From Collinsella sp. (lineage in GTDB: Bacteria; Actinomycetota; Coriobacteriia; Coriobacteriales; Coriobacteriaceae): 64,000 nucleotides of DNA. How positions within the stretch are numbered: position 1 is the stretch's first letter; each line of letters begins with the position of its first letter. A program made the position numbers and the translations under genes. The stretch lies in the NCBI GenBank assembly GCA_031296755.1, contig JAUMMZ010000016.1, positions 14,768 to 78,767 on the forward strand. The letters run 5' to 3'. Shown one piece after another: positions 15,309-23,528 of this stretch. Under the pieces are notes generated by a model that was not told where the DNA came from, did no database searches, and saw only the letters and a program-made list of their open reading frames with translations.

Positions 15309-17750
15309 GTGGCAGAGCGTCCGACATACAAGCTCAGGTTTCTTGATCCCAAAAAGCGCTTTCCGGCCATGCCCGAGCAGCCTGCGGGACGCTCGTATGG
15401 CGTGGTTTGGAAGCTCTTTGGCGAGGACCCGCATGAATCATGCTATGTCGTCGAATTCGTCGGCAAAAGCCATGTGTCGCTTTTGGGCTACGTGAGCGTT
15501 TCGGGTGAGGTCTATAAGGTGGACCGTCCCGTTAACGAAGTATCGCTGCCCGACGATCCCGACATGCAGCTGATTCTTGACGAGTCCGATTCCAACATCG
15601 GTGAGATTGCAGTCAGGGGTACCGATGGGACGATGCGCTCCCGGGCGCGAGTCATCGGCTCTCCCGAAGGCACCATGCGCGAACAATCCGATCGCGAGAC
15701 GTGGAATTCGACGCGCAGCCTTCGCTACGGCGAGTTCATGGCCTCGATGTTCTTGCGTTACGTGATATTCGCCGATTCTGAAAACGCTGTCTCAGACACG
15801 GCAGGCGGCGACGGCCTCGACGAGGGTATGAAAAATGCCGTCGACAAAATCAAACTTGTAAAACTCCCCGAGCCGGTTGAGGTACTGCTGGGTTTTGATT
15901 CCACGCCGCTGCCCGATGCAATCGAAACGTTGCTCTACCGCATTGACCATACGGATAATCCAAGTGGCATTGAGCGCTATGCCGCCGCCCTTATGAGCGA
16001 AATTGACTTGCCCCGCCTGCGCACCATCGCCGCCAAGTCCGAGATGAGCCTGGCTCGCATCGATCGCTCAAAGCTGTTCTATCTCAATTTTGATCGTAGT
16101 CTGCTAGACCAGGACGAGATTGACACGCTGCTCGCCATCGAGTGTCGTCTCAACCGCCTCTCCGGCATCTTTGAGCGCATCGGGGCTGGATTGGCCCCTG
16201 CGGCATCCTCGCCGAGCCTTGAGGGCTGCGCGCTCTTTGATGCGTGGCATATCGCCAAGACGACCAACGATGTTCCCCGACTGCTCGATACGGCCTCGAG
16301 CGATAACCCGTGGGGCAAACCGGGTACGGTGGCTTGCCAGCCGGGCGGCGAGTGGGACGTGCGCACCCGTTTTGCGCGAATCGTTGAGGCGCTCAACGTG
16401 GTCACGCGGCTCGACTATACCTATCGAGTAAACGTTGCCGAGGGGATTATGCTCGTTCGGTTTGGGCAGTCTGTCGTTGATGCCATGCCGCAACGTGAAT
16501 ACGACGCTCAAGATGACGCCTGGCGCGAGCTGGACGAGGACACGCGCGCGATCTGGGCCGCGGAGCACGATGCGCGCGTGGCACTCACGCTTGCGGCAGC
16601 GTGTTTTGCCGCGGGCACCTGCATCACGCGCTGCTACGTGCAGATTGCTGCTCCCGACGGTGAGCAGGGCGAGCGTGTTGTCGCAACGTATTTCTTTGAG
16701 CGCGCGGCCTATCTGGCCGATTGCGTGCCTGTCGCCAAGGATCTTGAGAGCATGGACATGGACGATATGCCGTGCAAGCGTGTGCTTGAGGCGTATGAGT
16801 CAACCGCTCCGGAGACGATTGAGCCTGCGGAGGTTCATGCTCGTCCGCGTGATGACCATCGCACGCTGCCGCCGGCGCTGCGCGATCTGCTGCTTGCCGA
16901 TACGGCTGACGAGTTGGAGGTCATGGAAGAGGACGACGACCCATACGTGGCCCGTGTTGTTGAATTGCGCGAGCAGGCAAAAGTCGACCGTACAGGTGCT
17001 TTTGAAGGCTTTTCCCGTCTTGTCGAGGAGTTGGAGGCTAAGTGCGCTGTCGCCGAGCTTTTGGCGACAGGTCCGGTTCAAACGCAGTTTTGCGATAACC
17101 AGCTGGTACGCATGGTGCTACCGGTGTTGGAAGAAGACCGCTCTGTGCGAATCCTTCGTGCGCCCGATGCGCTGTACTTTGCCCAGCACGAGATCTGCAG
17201 CTTTTACGCCGAGCAAGAGGACTTTGAACGAGCGCTGCCCGAGGTGCGCCATCTTTACGATCTGGCGCGCTCGTCCATGCAATCGCACTTTGCGCTCATC
17301 AACGTGCTTGCGCGTCTGGAGCGCTTTGACGAGATTATCGAGGTGGCGCGCCACGGCCTACGTATTGCCAGCGATCGTTCTGCAATTGGCTACCTGTTCT
17401 ATCGCTTGGCGTTTGCCTATTGGAATTGCGATCAGCTCGACCTGGCGCTGGCTTGTTACCGTCTGGTGCCGCGCGGCGAGGAGTCGGGCAGCAGCGCGCT
17501 GGAAGAAATGCAGGGCCTTATGAATGAGATGGGCGTCAGCGAGCCTCCGACGTTCGAGGAGGCGGTCGAGACCATCCGCAAGGCTGGACTCGAGCTGCCG
17601 CCAGTGTCCGCCGTGACGAATCAGCTGGCAGATGCCGCTGTGCAACTGGTCGACAACGGCTTCTTTTTCCTGGCACGCGGTTGCATCTTCCAAATGTGGC
17701 GCACCATGGGCAACGACGAGCTCGGCTCCCTTAACCGTTCGCTGGGGTAG
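15309..17750 (+). CDS. Large unknown protein with TPR-like C-terminal half
   Basis: 813 residues from GTG 15309; GGGTGA lies about 9 bases upstream. There is no signal peptide or membrane segment. The N-terminal 120 residues look beta-rich (SYGVVWKLFGEDPHESCYVV, SVSGEVYKVDRPV). A middle part of mixed helices follows. The C-terminal 230 residues contain helix pairs with tetratricopeptide spacing (YFAQHEICSFYAEQEDFERA, SHFALINVLARLERFDEIIE, AIGYLFYRLAFAYWNCDQLD). This suggests a cytoplasmic scaffold or binding protein. I recognise no family name. It stands alone between the tRNA-Arg cluster and tRNA-Ser. Confidence 0.75.
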   Translation: MAERPTYKLRFLDPKKRFPAMPEQPAGRSYGVVWKLFGEDPHESCYVVEFVGKSHVSLLGYVSVSGEVYKVDRPVNEVSLPDDPDMQLILDESDSNIGEIAVRGTDGTMRSRARVIGSPEGTMREQSDRETWNSTRSLRYGEFMASMFLRYVIFADSENAVSDTAGGDGLDEGMKNAVDKIKLVKLPEPVEVLLGFDSTPLPDAIETLLYRIDHTDNPSGIERYAAALMSEIDLPRLRTIAAKSEMSLARIDRSKLFYLNFDRSLLDQDEIDTLLAIECRLNRLSGIFERIGAGLAPAASSPSLEGCALFDAWHIAKTTNDVPRLLDTASSDNPWGKPGTVACQPGGEWDVRTRFARIVEALNVVTRLDYTYRVNVAEGIMLVRFGQSVVDAMPQREYDAQDDAWRELDEDTRAIWAAEHDARVALTLAAACFAAGTCITRCYVQIAAPDGEQGERVVATYFFERAAYLADCVPVAKDLESMDMDDMPCKRVLEAYESTAPETIEPAEVHARPRDDHRTLPPALRDLLLADTADELEVMEEDDDPYVARVVELREQAKVDRTGAFEGFSRLVEELEAKCAVAELLATGPVQTQFCDNQLVRMVLPVLEEDRSVRILRAPDALYFAQHEICSFYAEQEDFERALPEVRHLYDLARSSMQSHFALINVLARLERFDEIIEVARHGLRIASDRSAIGYLFYRLAFAYWNCDQLDLALACYRLVPRGEESGSSALEEMQGLMNEMGVSEPPTFEEAVETIRKAGLELPPVSAVTNQLADAAVQLVDNGFFFLARGCIFQMWRTMGNDELGSLNRSLG

Positions 17751-17799
17751 GCGAAGCTTCCAAGGAGGAAAGGATGCTAGGCAATTAGAAAATTTCCTC

Positions 17800-17828
17800 T
17801 TGCCCATCCTTGGCTGTTTGGTTACTAT
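17800..17828 (+). promoter_or_regulatory. Promoter of tRNA-Ser
   Basis: TTGCCC (17800-17805) and TACTAT (17823-17828) with a 17-bp spacer. Confidence 0.65.
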
Positions 17829-17842
17829 AGAACGGCTGTTAC

Positions 17843-17933
17843 GGAGAGCTGACCGAGAGGCCGAAGGTGCTCGCCTGCTAAGCGAGTATGCCCCAAAAGG
17901 GCATCTGGGGTTCGAATCCCCAGCTCTCCGCCA
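17843..17933 (+). tRNA. tRNA-Ser (anticodon GCT)
   Basis: 91 nt with encoded CCA. Acceptor GGAGAGC/GCTCTCC; anticodon arm CTCGC/GCGAG enclosing CTGCTAA; long variable arm TGCCCCAAAAGGGCA; T-arm CTGGGGTTCGAATCCCCAG. Reads AGC/AGU codons. Confidence 0.97.
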
Positions 17934-17947
17934 GTACGAATTTGAAG

Positions 17948-17973
17948 AAGGGTCCCATTTGGGGCCCTTTTTT
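17948..17973 (+). terminator. Terminator of tRNA-Ser
   Basis: Stem AAGGGTCCC (17948-17956) / GGGGCCCTT (17961-17969), loop ATTT, then TTTTG. Confidence 0.85.
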
Positions 17974-18137
17974 GTGCGGAGAAAGGAGGCTGGGGATTCG
18001 AACCCGAGAGGGCACGGGCGTTAAGCAAACGCGAGAGCGTTTGTAGCCCGTGGGCGAAAAGCCGTCAGGCTTTGAAGCCGGAGGGCATGCGTAGCATGCC
18101 CGGACATCCCCAGCTCTCCGCCAGTTTAACTTTAAAG

Positions 18138-18163
18138 AAGGGTCCCATTTGGGGCCCTTTTTT
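18138..18163 (+). terminator. Second terminator behind tRNA-Ser
   Basis: Identical stem-loop to the first (AAGGGTCCC/GGGGCCCTT), followed by TTTTAATT, exactly 190 bp downstream. Confidence 0.8.
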
Positions 18164-18198
18164 AATTAGAAGAATGTTAGCTGGGGATTCGAACCCTC

Positions 18199-18226
18199 AA
18201 AAAAGAGGCATCCTTTCGGACGCCTC
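18199..18226 (-). terminator. Terminator of the D,D-carboxypeptidase gene
   Basis: On the minus strand the stem GAGGCGTCC/GGATGCCTC (18205-18226) has loop GAAA and is followed by six T (18199-18204). Confidence 0.8.
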
Positions 18227-18254
18227 CTTTCAGTGGACTTATTATTCTTGCGCC

Positions 18255-19595
18255 CTACACCTCGGGTGCCTTGGCTACGGTCTCGCTCTCTGCCGCAAGT
18301 GGGCGGTTGTCGATGCGGCGGCCCAGGCGGTCGAGCTTCACAAGGAGCCACTCAATGGGATTCGGCCCCGAGCCTTCCTCGTCGGCAACCAAATCCACGA
18401 CGGCAATCTTGGTGCCGTCCTGCTTGAGCGTAACGCTGCCCACCTTGTCGCCCACATGCACCGTGCCCGAAAGATCGTCGTAGCTAACCTTTTCGGTCAC
18501 CTCGCCGGCAAGGGAAAACACGGTCGCTTGCGCCGTGGGGTCGGCGAGCGTGGCGTCGATCGTCTTGTCCGTCCAATCTGTCTGGCTAATGCGTGCCATA
18601 AGCGGGTTGCCGTTGGCGGTCTTTTCCTGCGTGTTGGCGATCGCGACCGTGACCTTGTGGCCGTAGTACCAATTGGCAAGGGTTGCGGTATCGGTAAAGC
18701 GCTGGTCGGTGGTGGTGGAGTTCAAAACGACGGTGTAGATCTCGTCGCCGTCGCGGTTGTAGGCGCTCGTAAAGCAATAGCCCGCGTCGTCGGTGGTGCC
18801 GGTCTTGCCGCCGATGTTGCCATCTTGGCCCAGCAAATAGTTATGCGTGTCCATGGAATGCGAATGCTCGGTGCCGTCGGCGCCCGTGACCTCGATCCAG
18901 GAATCCTCGCTCGCTACGACCTCGCGGATCGTGTCGTTTTTCATGGCCTCCTGCATCATCAGCGCCACGTCATGTGCGGTTGAGTGCATATCGCCAGCCC
19001 ACTCATCAAAGTCCAGACCATGCGGGTTTTCAAAAAGCGTACCGGTACAGCCGAGCTTCTTAGCGCGCTCGTTCATGGCCTTCACAAAGGTGGCCTCGGC
19101 GTCTTTGGTCTTAGGGTCGATCTTCTTGCCCACATATTCGGCGAGCACGATGGCGGCGTCGTTGCCCGAGGGAATCATCAGGCCGCGCAGCGCCTGCTCC
19201 ACGGTAAGCTTGTCGCCTTCGAGCAAGCCGGCGGTCGAATTGCCCACGGTGGCTGCAGCGTTGCTCACCGTGACCTTCTCGTCCATCTTGCAATTCTCGA
19301 CGGTTAGGATTGCGGTCATGACCTTGGTGATCGAGGCAATTTTGACCTGCTCATCGGCGCCGCGCCCATAGTAGACGGTGCCGTCTTTGCCCATGACGAG
19401 GGCATTGGTCGCATCGATATCGGGCAGGTTTTCGGCCGTGATGCCGCGCGCATCGGCGGTTTTGCCGCAAACATTGTCGGTCGTAAGCACTTGGGCGCCG
19501 GCGACGGTGGGCACGCCAGCGGCAAGGGCGATAGCGCAGACAAAGCCGGCGGCAAGCTGGGCTGAGCGCTTTGCAAAAGAGGTGAGGGACTTCAC
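18255..19595 (-). CDS. dacA: D-alanyl-D-alanine carboxypeptidase (penicillin-binding, S11)
   Basis: About 446 residues. It trims the terminal D-Ala of peptidoglycan stem peptides outside the membrane. The serine-peptidase triad motifs are present: SITK (in VKIASITKVMTA), SGN (in IPSGNDAAIVL) and KTG (in NIGGKTGTTDDAG). A C-terminal domain and a likely end region with GRRIDNRPLA follow. I prefer the GTG start at 19595 because it gives a clean signal peptide (KSLTSFAKRSAQLAAGFVCA, cleavage after VAGA). ATG 19664 or 19706 would add an unlikely leader, and the ribosome site is weak in every case. It is transcribed divergently from a VanRS-like pair, suggesting control by cell-wall signals. Confidence 0.88.
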   Translation of the reverse strand: MKSLTSFAKRSAQLAAGFVCAIALAAGVPTVAGAQVLTTDNVCGKTADARGITAENLPDIDATNALVMGKDGTVYYGRGADEQVKIASITKVMTAILTVENCKMDEKVTVSNAAATVGNSTAGLLEGDKLTVEQALRGLMIPSGNDAAIVLAEYVGKKIDPKTKDAEATFVKAMNERAKKLGCTGTLFENPHGLDFDEWAGDMHSTAHDVALMMQEAMKNDTIREVVASEDSWIEVTGADGTEHSHSMDTHNYLLGQDGNIGGKTGTTDDAGYCFTSAYNRDGDEIYTVVLNSTTTDQRFTDTATLANWYYGHKVTVAIANTQEKTANGNPLMARISQTDWTDKTIDATLADPTAQATVFSLAGEVTEKVSYDDLSGTVHVGDKVGSVTLKQDGTKIAVVDLVADEEGSGPNPIEWLLVKLDRLGRRIDNRPLAAESETVAKAPEV

Positions 19596-19792
19596 GGATT
19601 TCGCTTTCGACGGGATGGTCTCTTCTGGAACAAGAGTATATCGTTTGCCGGCGTCGGCGATCATCGCGTGCGTGCGTGGCCCACATCCGCGCCCGAACGG
19701 GCACAAGGGTGCTTAAGGCCGACTTAATCACCCACGCTTGTTGTGTGTGACGGGCGCCCCCTCGGGCATAATGGAGCGCGAGAGGAGCACGC

Positions 19793-20488
19793 ATGAACGA
19801 GCGCATTTTGGTAGTTGATGACGAAAAGGCCATCGCCGACTTGGTTGGTATCTACCTTACAAAAGAGGGCTTTGATGTCCAGATTGCCTATAGCGGGGCC
19901 GATGCTGCCAAGGCAATCTTGGAGCAGGAGTTCGATCTGGCGCTGCTGGATGTCATGCTGCCCGATATCGATGGCTTTGAGCTGCTGCGTACGATCCGTT
20001 CCAGCCATACCTATCCCGTGATCATGCTGACGGCGCGCGATGCCCAGCAAGACAAGATCGAGGGCCTTTCGCTTGGCGCGGACGATTACGTGGTTAAGCC
20101 GTTTCGTCCTCTGGAGCTCATCGCGCGCGTGCACGCTCAGCTTCGCCGCTACACCAGCTACGGTAGCCGCGCACAGGCGGCCGAGTCGCCGACCCTCCAG
20201 CTCGACGGCTTGGAGATCAACCGCGATGCTCGTTCCGTGACAGTGGACGGTTCACCGGTTCGCCTCACGCCCACCGAGTATTCAATCTTGCTGTATCTGG
20301 TCGAGCATCGCGGCAGCGTGGTGGCCGTGGAGGACCTGTTCCGCGCGGTGTGGAACGAGGACTTTATGCCCGGCTCCAACAATACGGTGATGGTGCATAT
20401 TCGCCACTTGCGTGAAAAGATCGGCGACGACGCACAAAAGCCACGCTTTATCAAAAACGTCTGGGGCGTCGGCTACATCATCGAATAA
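19793..20488 (+). CDS. OmpR-family response regulator, VanR-like
   Basis: 231 residues from ATG 19793, behind GAGAGGAGC. Receiver domain: the acidic pair in ILVVDDEKAI, the phospho-acceptor Asp in LALLDVMLPDIDG, Thr in MLTARD and Lys in VVKPF. The C-terminal winged helix (residues about 130-231) contains RLTPTEYSILLYLVEH and VMVHIRHLREKIGDD with VWGVGYIIE. The closest named group is VanR of glycopeptide-resistance systems, but no vanHAX genes are present here. The sensor kinase gene follows after 26 bases. The divergent D,D-carboxypeptidase is the obvious candidate target. Confidence 0.9.
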   Translation: MNERILVVDDEKAIADLVGIYLTKEGFDVQIAYSGADAAKAILEQEFDLALLDVMLPDIDGFELLRTIRSSHTYPVIMLTARDAQQDKIEGLSLGADDYVVKPFRPLELIARVHAQLRRYTSYGSRAQAAESPTLQLDGLEINRDARSVTVDGSPVRLTPTEYSILLYLVEHRGSVVAVEDLFRAVWNEDFMPGSNNTVMVHIRHLREKIGDDAQKPRFIKNVWGVGYIIE

Positions 20489-20514
20489 CGCTTTTCGCTT
20501 GTGAGGATCTTGAT

Positions 20515-21753
20515 ATGACAAAAGACGATAGGCAAGCGTTCGAGGTGCCCGATCGGCTCTTTGAATACGTGAGGTCGGTCGTCGACAACCGCGCGCTTGC
20601 AACGGTGCTGCTCTTTTTGCTGAGCCTGCTGCTGATTGGCATCGACAACATCGTCGGAATCTTGGCGGTGCTGCTTGTCGGCTTTTTGCTGATCGATCGA
20701 TTTGAGATCGTGTGCCGCTGCGTGGTGATTGGCGGCGCCGCGTGGGCCATGACGTTGGCGATTGGCGCCATGGCGCTCGGCGGCATCGAAGGGCCGGTGC
20801 TGTTCGATGCCGGCTTTGTATTCAACATGCTTGGCTTTGTGCTGGCGCTTGCAGCGTGCGTGCTGTTCTTGTGTGGCCGCGCCCTGTACTACCAGGGCTA
20901 CGAGCAGGGCGAGCAGCATGCCGATTGTGTGCTGGCCGCTCGTATTCAAGATCGCCTGATCGATCACCCCGACACCTGGGATAACATCGACGGCGACTTC
21001 TTGGAGGTCGAGGGCGCCCTTAACCGCGTGCGTGACCGTGAGCGCAAGGTGCAGCAAGCTCTGCGTGACGAGTCGCATCGCAAGGACGATTTGGTCACGT
21101 ACTTGGCACATGACCTACGCACCCCGCTTGCCAGTGTGGTGGGCTATCTTTCGCTGCTGCAAGAGGCTCCCGAGCTGCCGGTTGAGCAACGTGCGCACTT
21201 TACGGGCGTGGCGCTCGACAAGGCGCACCGGCTCGATACGCTCATCGAAGAGTTCTTCGATATCACGCGTTTTGACTTCCACGATATCGTGCTCACGCGC
21301 GGCTATGTTGATCTGGGGTTGCTGCTGGCTCAGGTGACTGACGAGTTCTATCCCATCCTCAACGAGCAGCATAAGGAAGTCCAAGTTGATATTCGCGAGG
21401 ACCTGACGGTGCTCGTGGATGGCGACAAAATGGCTCGCGTGTTCAACAACATCATGAAAAACGCTATTGCCTATAGCTATGAGGGCTCGACCATCACGAT
21501 CGAGGCCAGACGCCGGGACGGCGGTGGCGTGCGCGTGCGCTTTATCAATCAGGGCGATCCCATCCCTGCGGCTAAGCTCAAGGTGATCTTTGAGAAGTTC
21601 TATCGCCTGGATGCGGCGCGTGCGACCAATCGCGGCGGCGCTGGACTGGGGCTTGCCATCGCCAAGGAGATCGTATGCGCGCACGGCGGTACCGTTGCAT
21701 GTGAATCGACGCCCGAACACACGATATTCACCATCGAGCTGCCCGCCGCATAG
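20515..21753 (+). CDS. Sensor histidine kinase, VanS-like
   Basis: 412 residues. The N-terminal 120 residues contain about four hydrophobic segments (TVLLFLLSLLLIGID, IVGILAVLLVGFLLI, WAMTLAIGAMALGG, FVFNMLGFVLALAACVLF) with little extracytoplasmic loop, so sensing is probably within the membrane or through a partner. The dimerisation/phosphoacceptor box is YLAHDLRTPLASVVGYLSLL, the N box NIMKNAIAYSYEGS, and the G boxes FYRLDAARATNRGGAGLGLA. The kinase domain resembles VanS, but VanS usually has two membrane segments and an extracellular loop. It is cotranscribed with the response regulator upstream. Confidence 0.88.
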   Translation: MTKDDRQAFEVPDRLFEYVRSVVDNRALATVLLFLLSLLLIGIDNIVGILAVLLVGFLLIDRFEIVCRCVVIGGAAWAMTLAIGAMALGGIEGPVLFDAGFVFNMLGFVLALAACVLFLCGRALYYQGYEQGEQHADCVLAARIQDRLIDHPDTWDNIDGDFLEVEGALNRVRDRERKVQQALRDESHRKDDLVTYLAHDLRTPLASVVGYLSLLQEAPELPVEQRAHFTGVALDKAHRLDTLIEEFFDITRFDFHDIVLTRGYVDLGLLLAQVTDEFYPILNEQHKEVQVDIREDLTVLVDGDKMARVFNNIMKNAIAYSYEGSTITIEARRRDGGGVRVRFINQGDPIPAAKLKVIFEKFYRLDAARATNRGGAGLGLAIAKEIVCAHGGTVACESTPEHTIFTIELPAA

Positions 21754-21856
21754 CCAGCGTGCCCTTACAAACACTTGACAATGCGCTCACGTGCATATGA
21801 GCCGCGATTCCTACTATCGATACTGCTGAATTGATATCGATGTGGAGGTATGCGGT

Positions 21857-22732
21857 ATGACGGCTGCTGCGGCTGTGGAGCCCACGGAGCTTGAAGAACT
21901 CATGAAAGCGCAGGCCGAGGCCGCGCACGAGCGCGAGGTTGGGGATGCGACTCGCCCCACGGCAGAGGATCTTGCCGCCTCGCCGACGCGAATCGATGTT
22001 GAGGGCCTCGACCTGTTCTATGGCGACCACCATGCGCTCAAGGACGTGAATATCAAGATCCGCGACAAGCAGATTACCTCGTTCATCGGGCCTTCGGGCT
22101 GCGGAAAGTCCACGTTGCTGCGCTGCTTTAACCGCATGAACGACGGCATCAAGGACTGCCGAATCGAGGGCAAGATTGCGCTCGATGGTCAAGATATCCT
22201 GGGCGACTACGACATCTGCCGCCTTCGCCAGCGCGTGGGCATGGTGTTCCAGCGCCCCAACCCGTTTCCCATGAGCATCTACGACAACGTCGCCTATGGG
22301 CCGCGCGGTATGGGTGTGCGCGATCGCGTCGTGCTCGACGAGCTGGTCGAAGACTCCCTGCGACGCGCCGCCCTGTGGGACGAGGCCAAGGACAAGCTCA
22401 AAGAGTCGGGTCTGGGTCTTTCGGGCGGCCAGCAGCAGCGCCTGTGCATCGCCCGCGCACTTGCCGTGCAGCCCGACATTCTGCTGATGGACGAGCCGAC
22501 CTCGGCACTCGATCCCGTATCGACGCTGGTGGTGGAGCAGCTGGCCTGCGAGCTCAAAGAGACCTGCACGCTCGTGGTCGTTACGCACAATATGCAGCAG
22601 GCGGCGCGTATCTCCGATTCGGTCGCATTCTTTTTGCTGGGTGAGCTGGTGGAGCACGCGCCCACCGCGCAACTCTTCAAGAATCCGACCGATCCGCGCA
22701 CGGCGGATTATTTGACGGGGCGTTTTGGCTGA
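21857..22732 (+). CDS. pstB: Phosphate ABC transporter ATP-binding protein
   Basis: 291 residues from ATG 21857, with GGAGGT 7 bases upstream; a GTG at 21842 precedes that site. PstB is the ATPase of the PstSCAB high-affinity phosphate importer and contributes to phosphate sensing. Walker A is GPSGCGKST, the PstB-specific region RCFNRMNDGIKDCRIEG follows, the Q-loop is FQRPNPFPMSIYDNVAYG, the ABC signature LSGGQQQR and Walker B ILLMDEPTSALDP. An extra Ala/Glu-rich N-terminal extension of about 40 residues is present. pstS, pstC, pstA and phoU are not in this window. The gene sits between two two-component systems and leads into the PhoPR-like pair after 64 bases. Confidence 0.94.
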   Translation: MTAAAAVEPTELEELMKAQAEAAHEREVGDATRPTAEDLAASPTRIDVEGLDLFYGDHHALKDVNIKIRDKQITSFIGPSGCGKSTLLRCFNRMNDGIKDCRIEGKIALDGQDILGDYDICRLRQRVGMVFQRPNPFPMSIYDNVAYGPRGMGVRDRVVLDELVEDSLRRAALWDEAKDKLKESGLGLSGGQQQRLCIARALAVQPDILLMDEPTSALDPVSTLVVEQLACELKETCTLVVVTHNMQQAARISDSVAFFLLGELVEHAPTAQLFKNPTDPRTADYLTGRFG

Positions 22733-22796
22733 TACCATCTAGTAAAGGTACCTTTAGGGTTAAGATGCGGTCATGCCGGCCGCAAAGGGGTTCAAC

Positions 22797-23525
22797 ATGA
22801 TCTATTACGTCGAGGACGATGACAACATCAGGGATTTGACGGTCTATGCGCTGCGCAAGCAGGGGATTGAGGCCGAAGGCTTTTCGTGCGACGGTGAGTT
22901 TAAGGCTGCCGTGGCGCGACGGGTACCCGATGCCGTCCTGCTCGACATCATGCTGCCCGATACCGATGGCTTGGCGATTATGCGTCGACTGCGTGCCGAT
23001 CGCCTGACGGCGACGGTGCCCATCATGATGCTTACCGCCAAGGATACCGAGCTCGACAAGGTGATGGCGCTCGATGGCGGTGCCGACGATTACCTGACTA
23101 AGCCGTTTTCGCTCATGGAGCTCGCCAGCCGCTGCCGCGCACTGCTGCGTCGCGGCGGCATGGTCAAACAGGCAAGCGATGTGCTCAGCGTGGGCGACAT
23201 CGTGCTCTCGCCCAGCCATCGTGAGGTGACTGTTGCCGGCGAGTCGCTTAAGCTCACCCTGCGCGAGTTCGACCTGCTCGAGTACCTCATGCGCAAGCCC
23301 GGCGTGGTCTTTACCCGCGAGTCGTTGCTGCAGAGCGTGTGGGGCTGGGACTTCGACGGCGGTTCGCGCACCGTTGACGTGCACGTGCAGACGCTTCGCC
23401 AAAAACTGGGCGAGCATGCCAGCGCCATCGAGACCGTGCGCGGCGTGGGCTACCGCTTGGCCGAGCCTTCTGCCGGTGATGGTGCCGAAGGTGACGACAC
23501 CGCGGCCACCGCATCGGAGGAGTAA
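22797..23525 (+). CDS. OmpR-family response regulator, PhoB/PhoP-like
   Basis: 242 residues from ATG 22797, behind AAAGGGG; a longer frame from 22773 begins before that site. Receiver: the acidic pair in IYYVEDDDNI, phospho-acceptor Asp in AVLLDIMLPDTDG, Thr in MLTAKD and Lys in LTKPF. The winged-helix output domain has LTLREFDLLEYLMRKPG, VFTRESLLQSVWGWDF and the recognition helix region RTVDVHVQTLRQKLG. Its place between pstB and a PhoR-like kinase indicates the phosphate-starvation regulator. The acidic/Ala-rich C-terminal tail (GDGAEGDDTAATASEE) is unusual. Confidence 0.88.
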   Translation: MIYYVEDDDNIRDLTVYALRKQGIEAEGFSCDGEFKAAVARRVPDAVLLDIMLPDTDGLAIMRRLRADRLTATVPIMMLTAKDTELDKVMALDGGADDYLTKPFSLMELASRCRALLRRGGMVKQASDVLSVGDIVLSPSHREVTVAGESLKLTLREFDLLEYLMRKPGVVFTRESLLQSVWGWDFDGGSRTVDVHVQTLRQKLGEHASAIETVRGVGYRLAEPSAGDGAEGDDTAATASEE

Positions 23526-23528
23526 CCC

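Larger units (their letters stand above)
17916..18197 (+). repeat. tRNA-tail cassette behind tRNA-Ser
   Basis: The tRNA-Ser end from 17916 (ATCCCCAGCTCTCCGCCAG) recurs at 18106-18124, a period of exactly 190 bp. The terminator is repeated too (18138-18163). The inverted T-arm CTGGGGATTCGAACCC begins at about 17991. The body has the same hairpin plan as the Leu and Arg cassettes but different stems: 18027-18032/18037-18042 within an outer stem 18013-18019/18046-18052, then 18058-18063/18068-18073 and 18083-18090/18094-18101. Another inverted T-arm (18181-18197) follows the second terminator. Confidence 0.85.
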
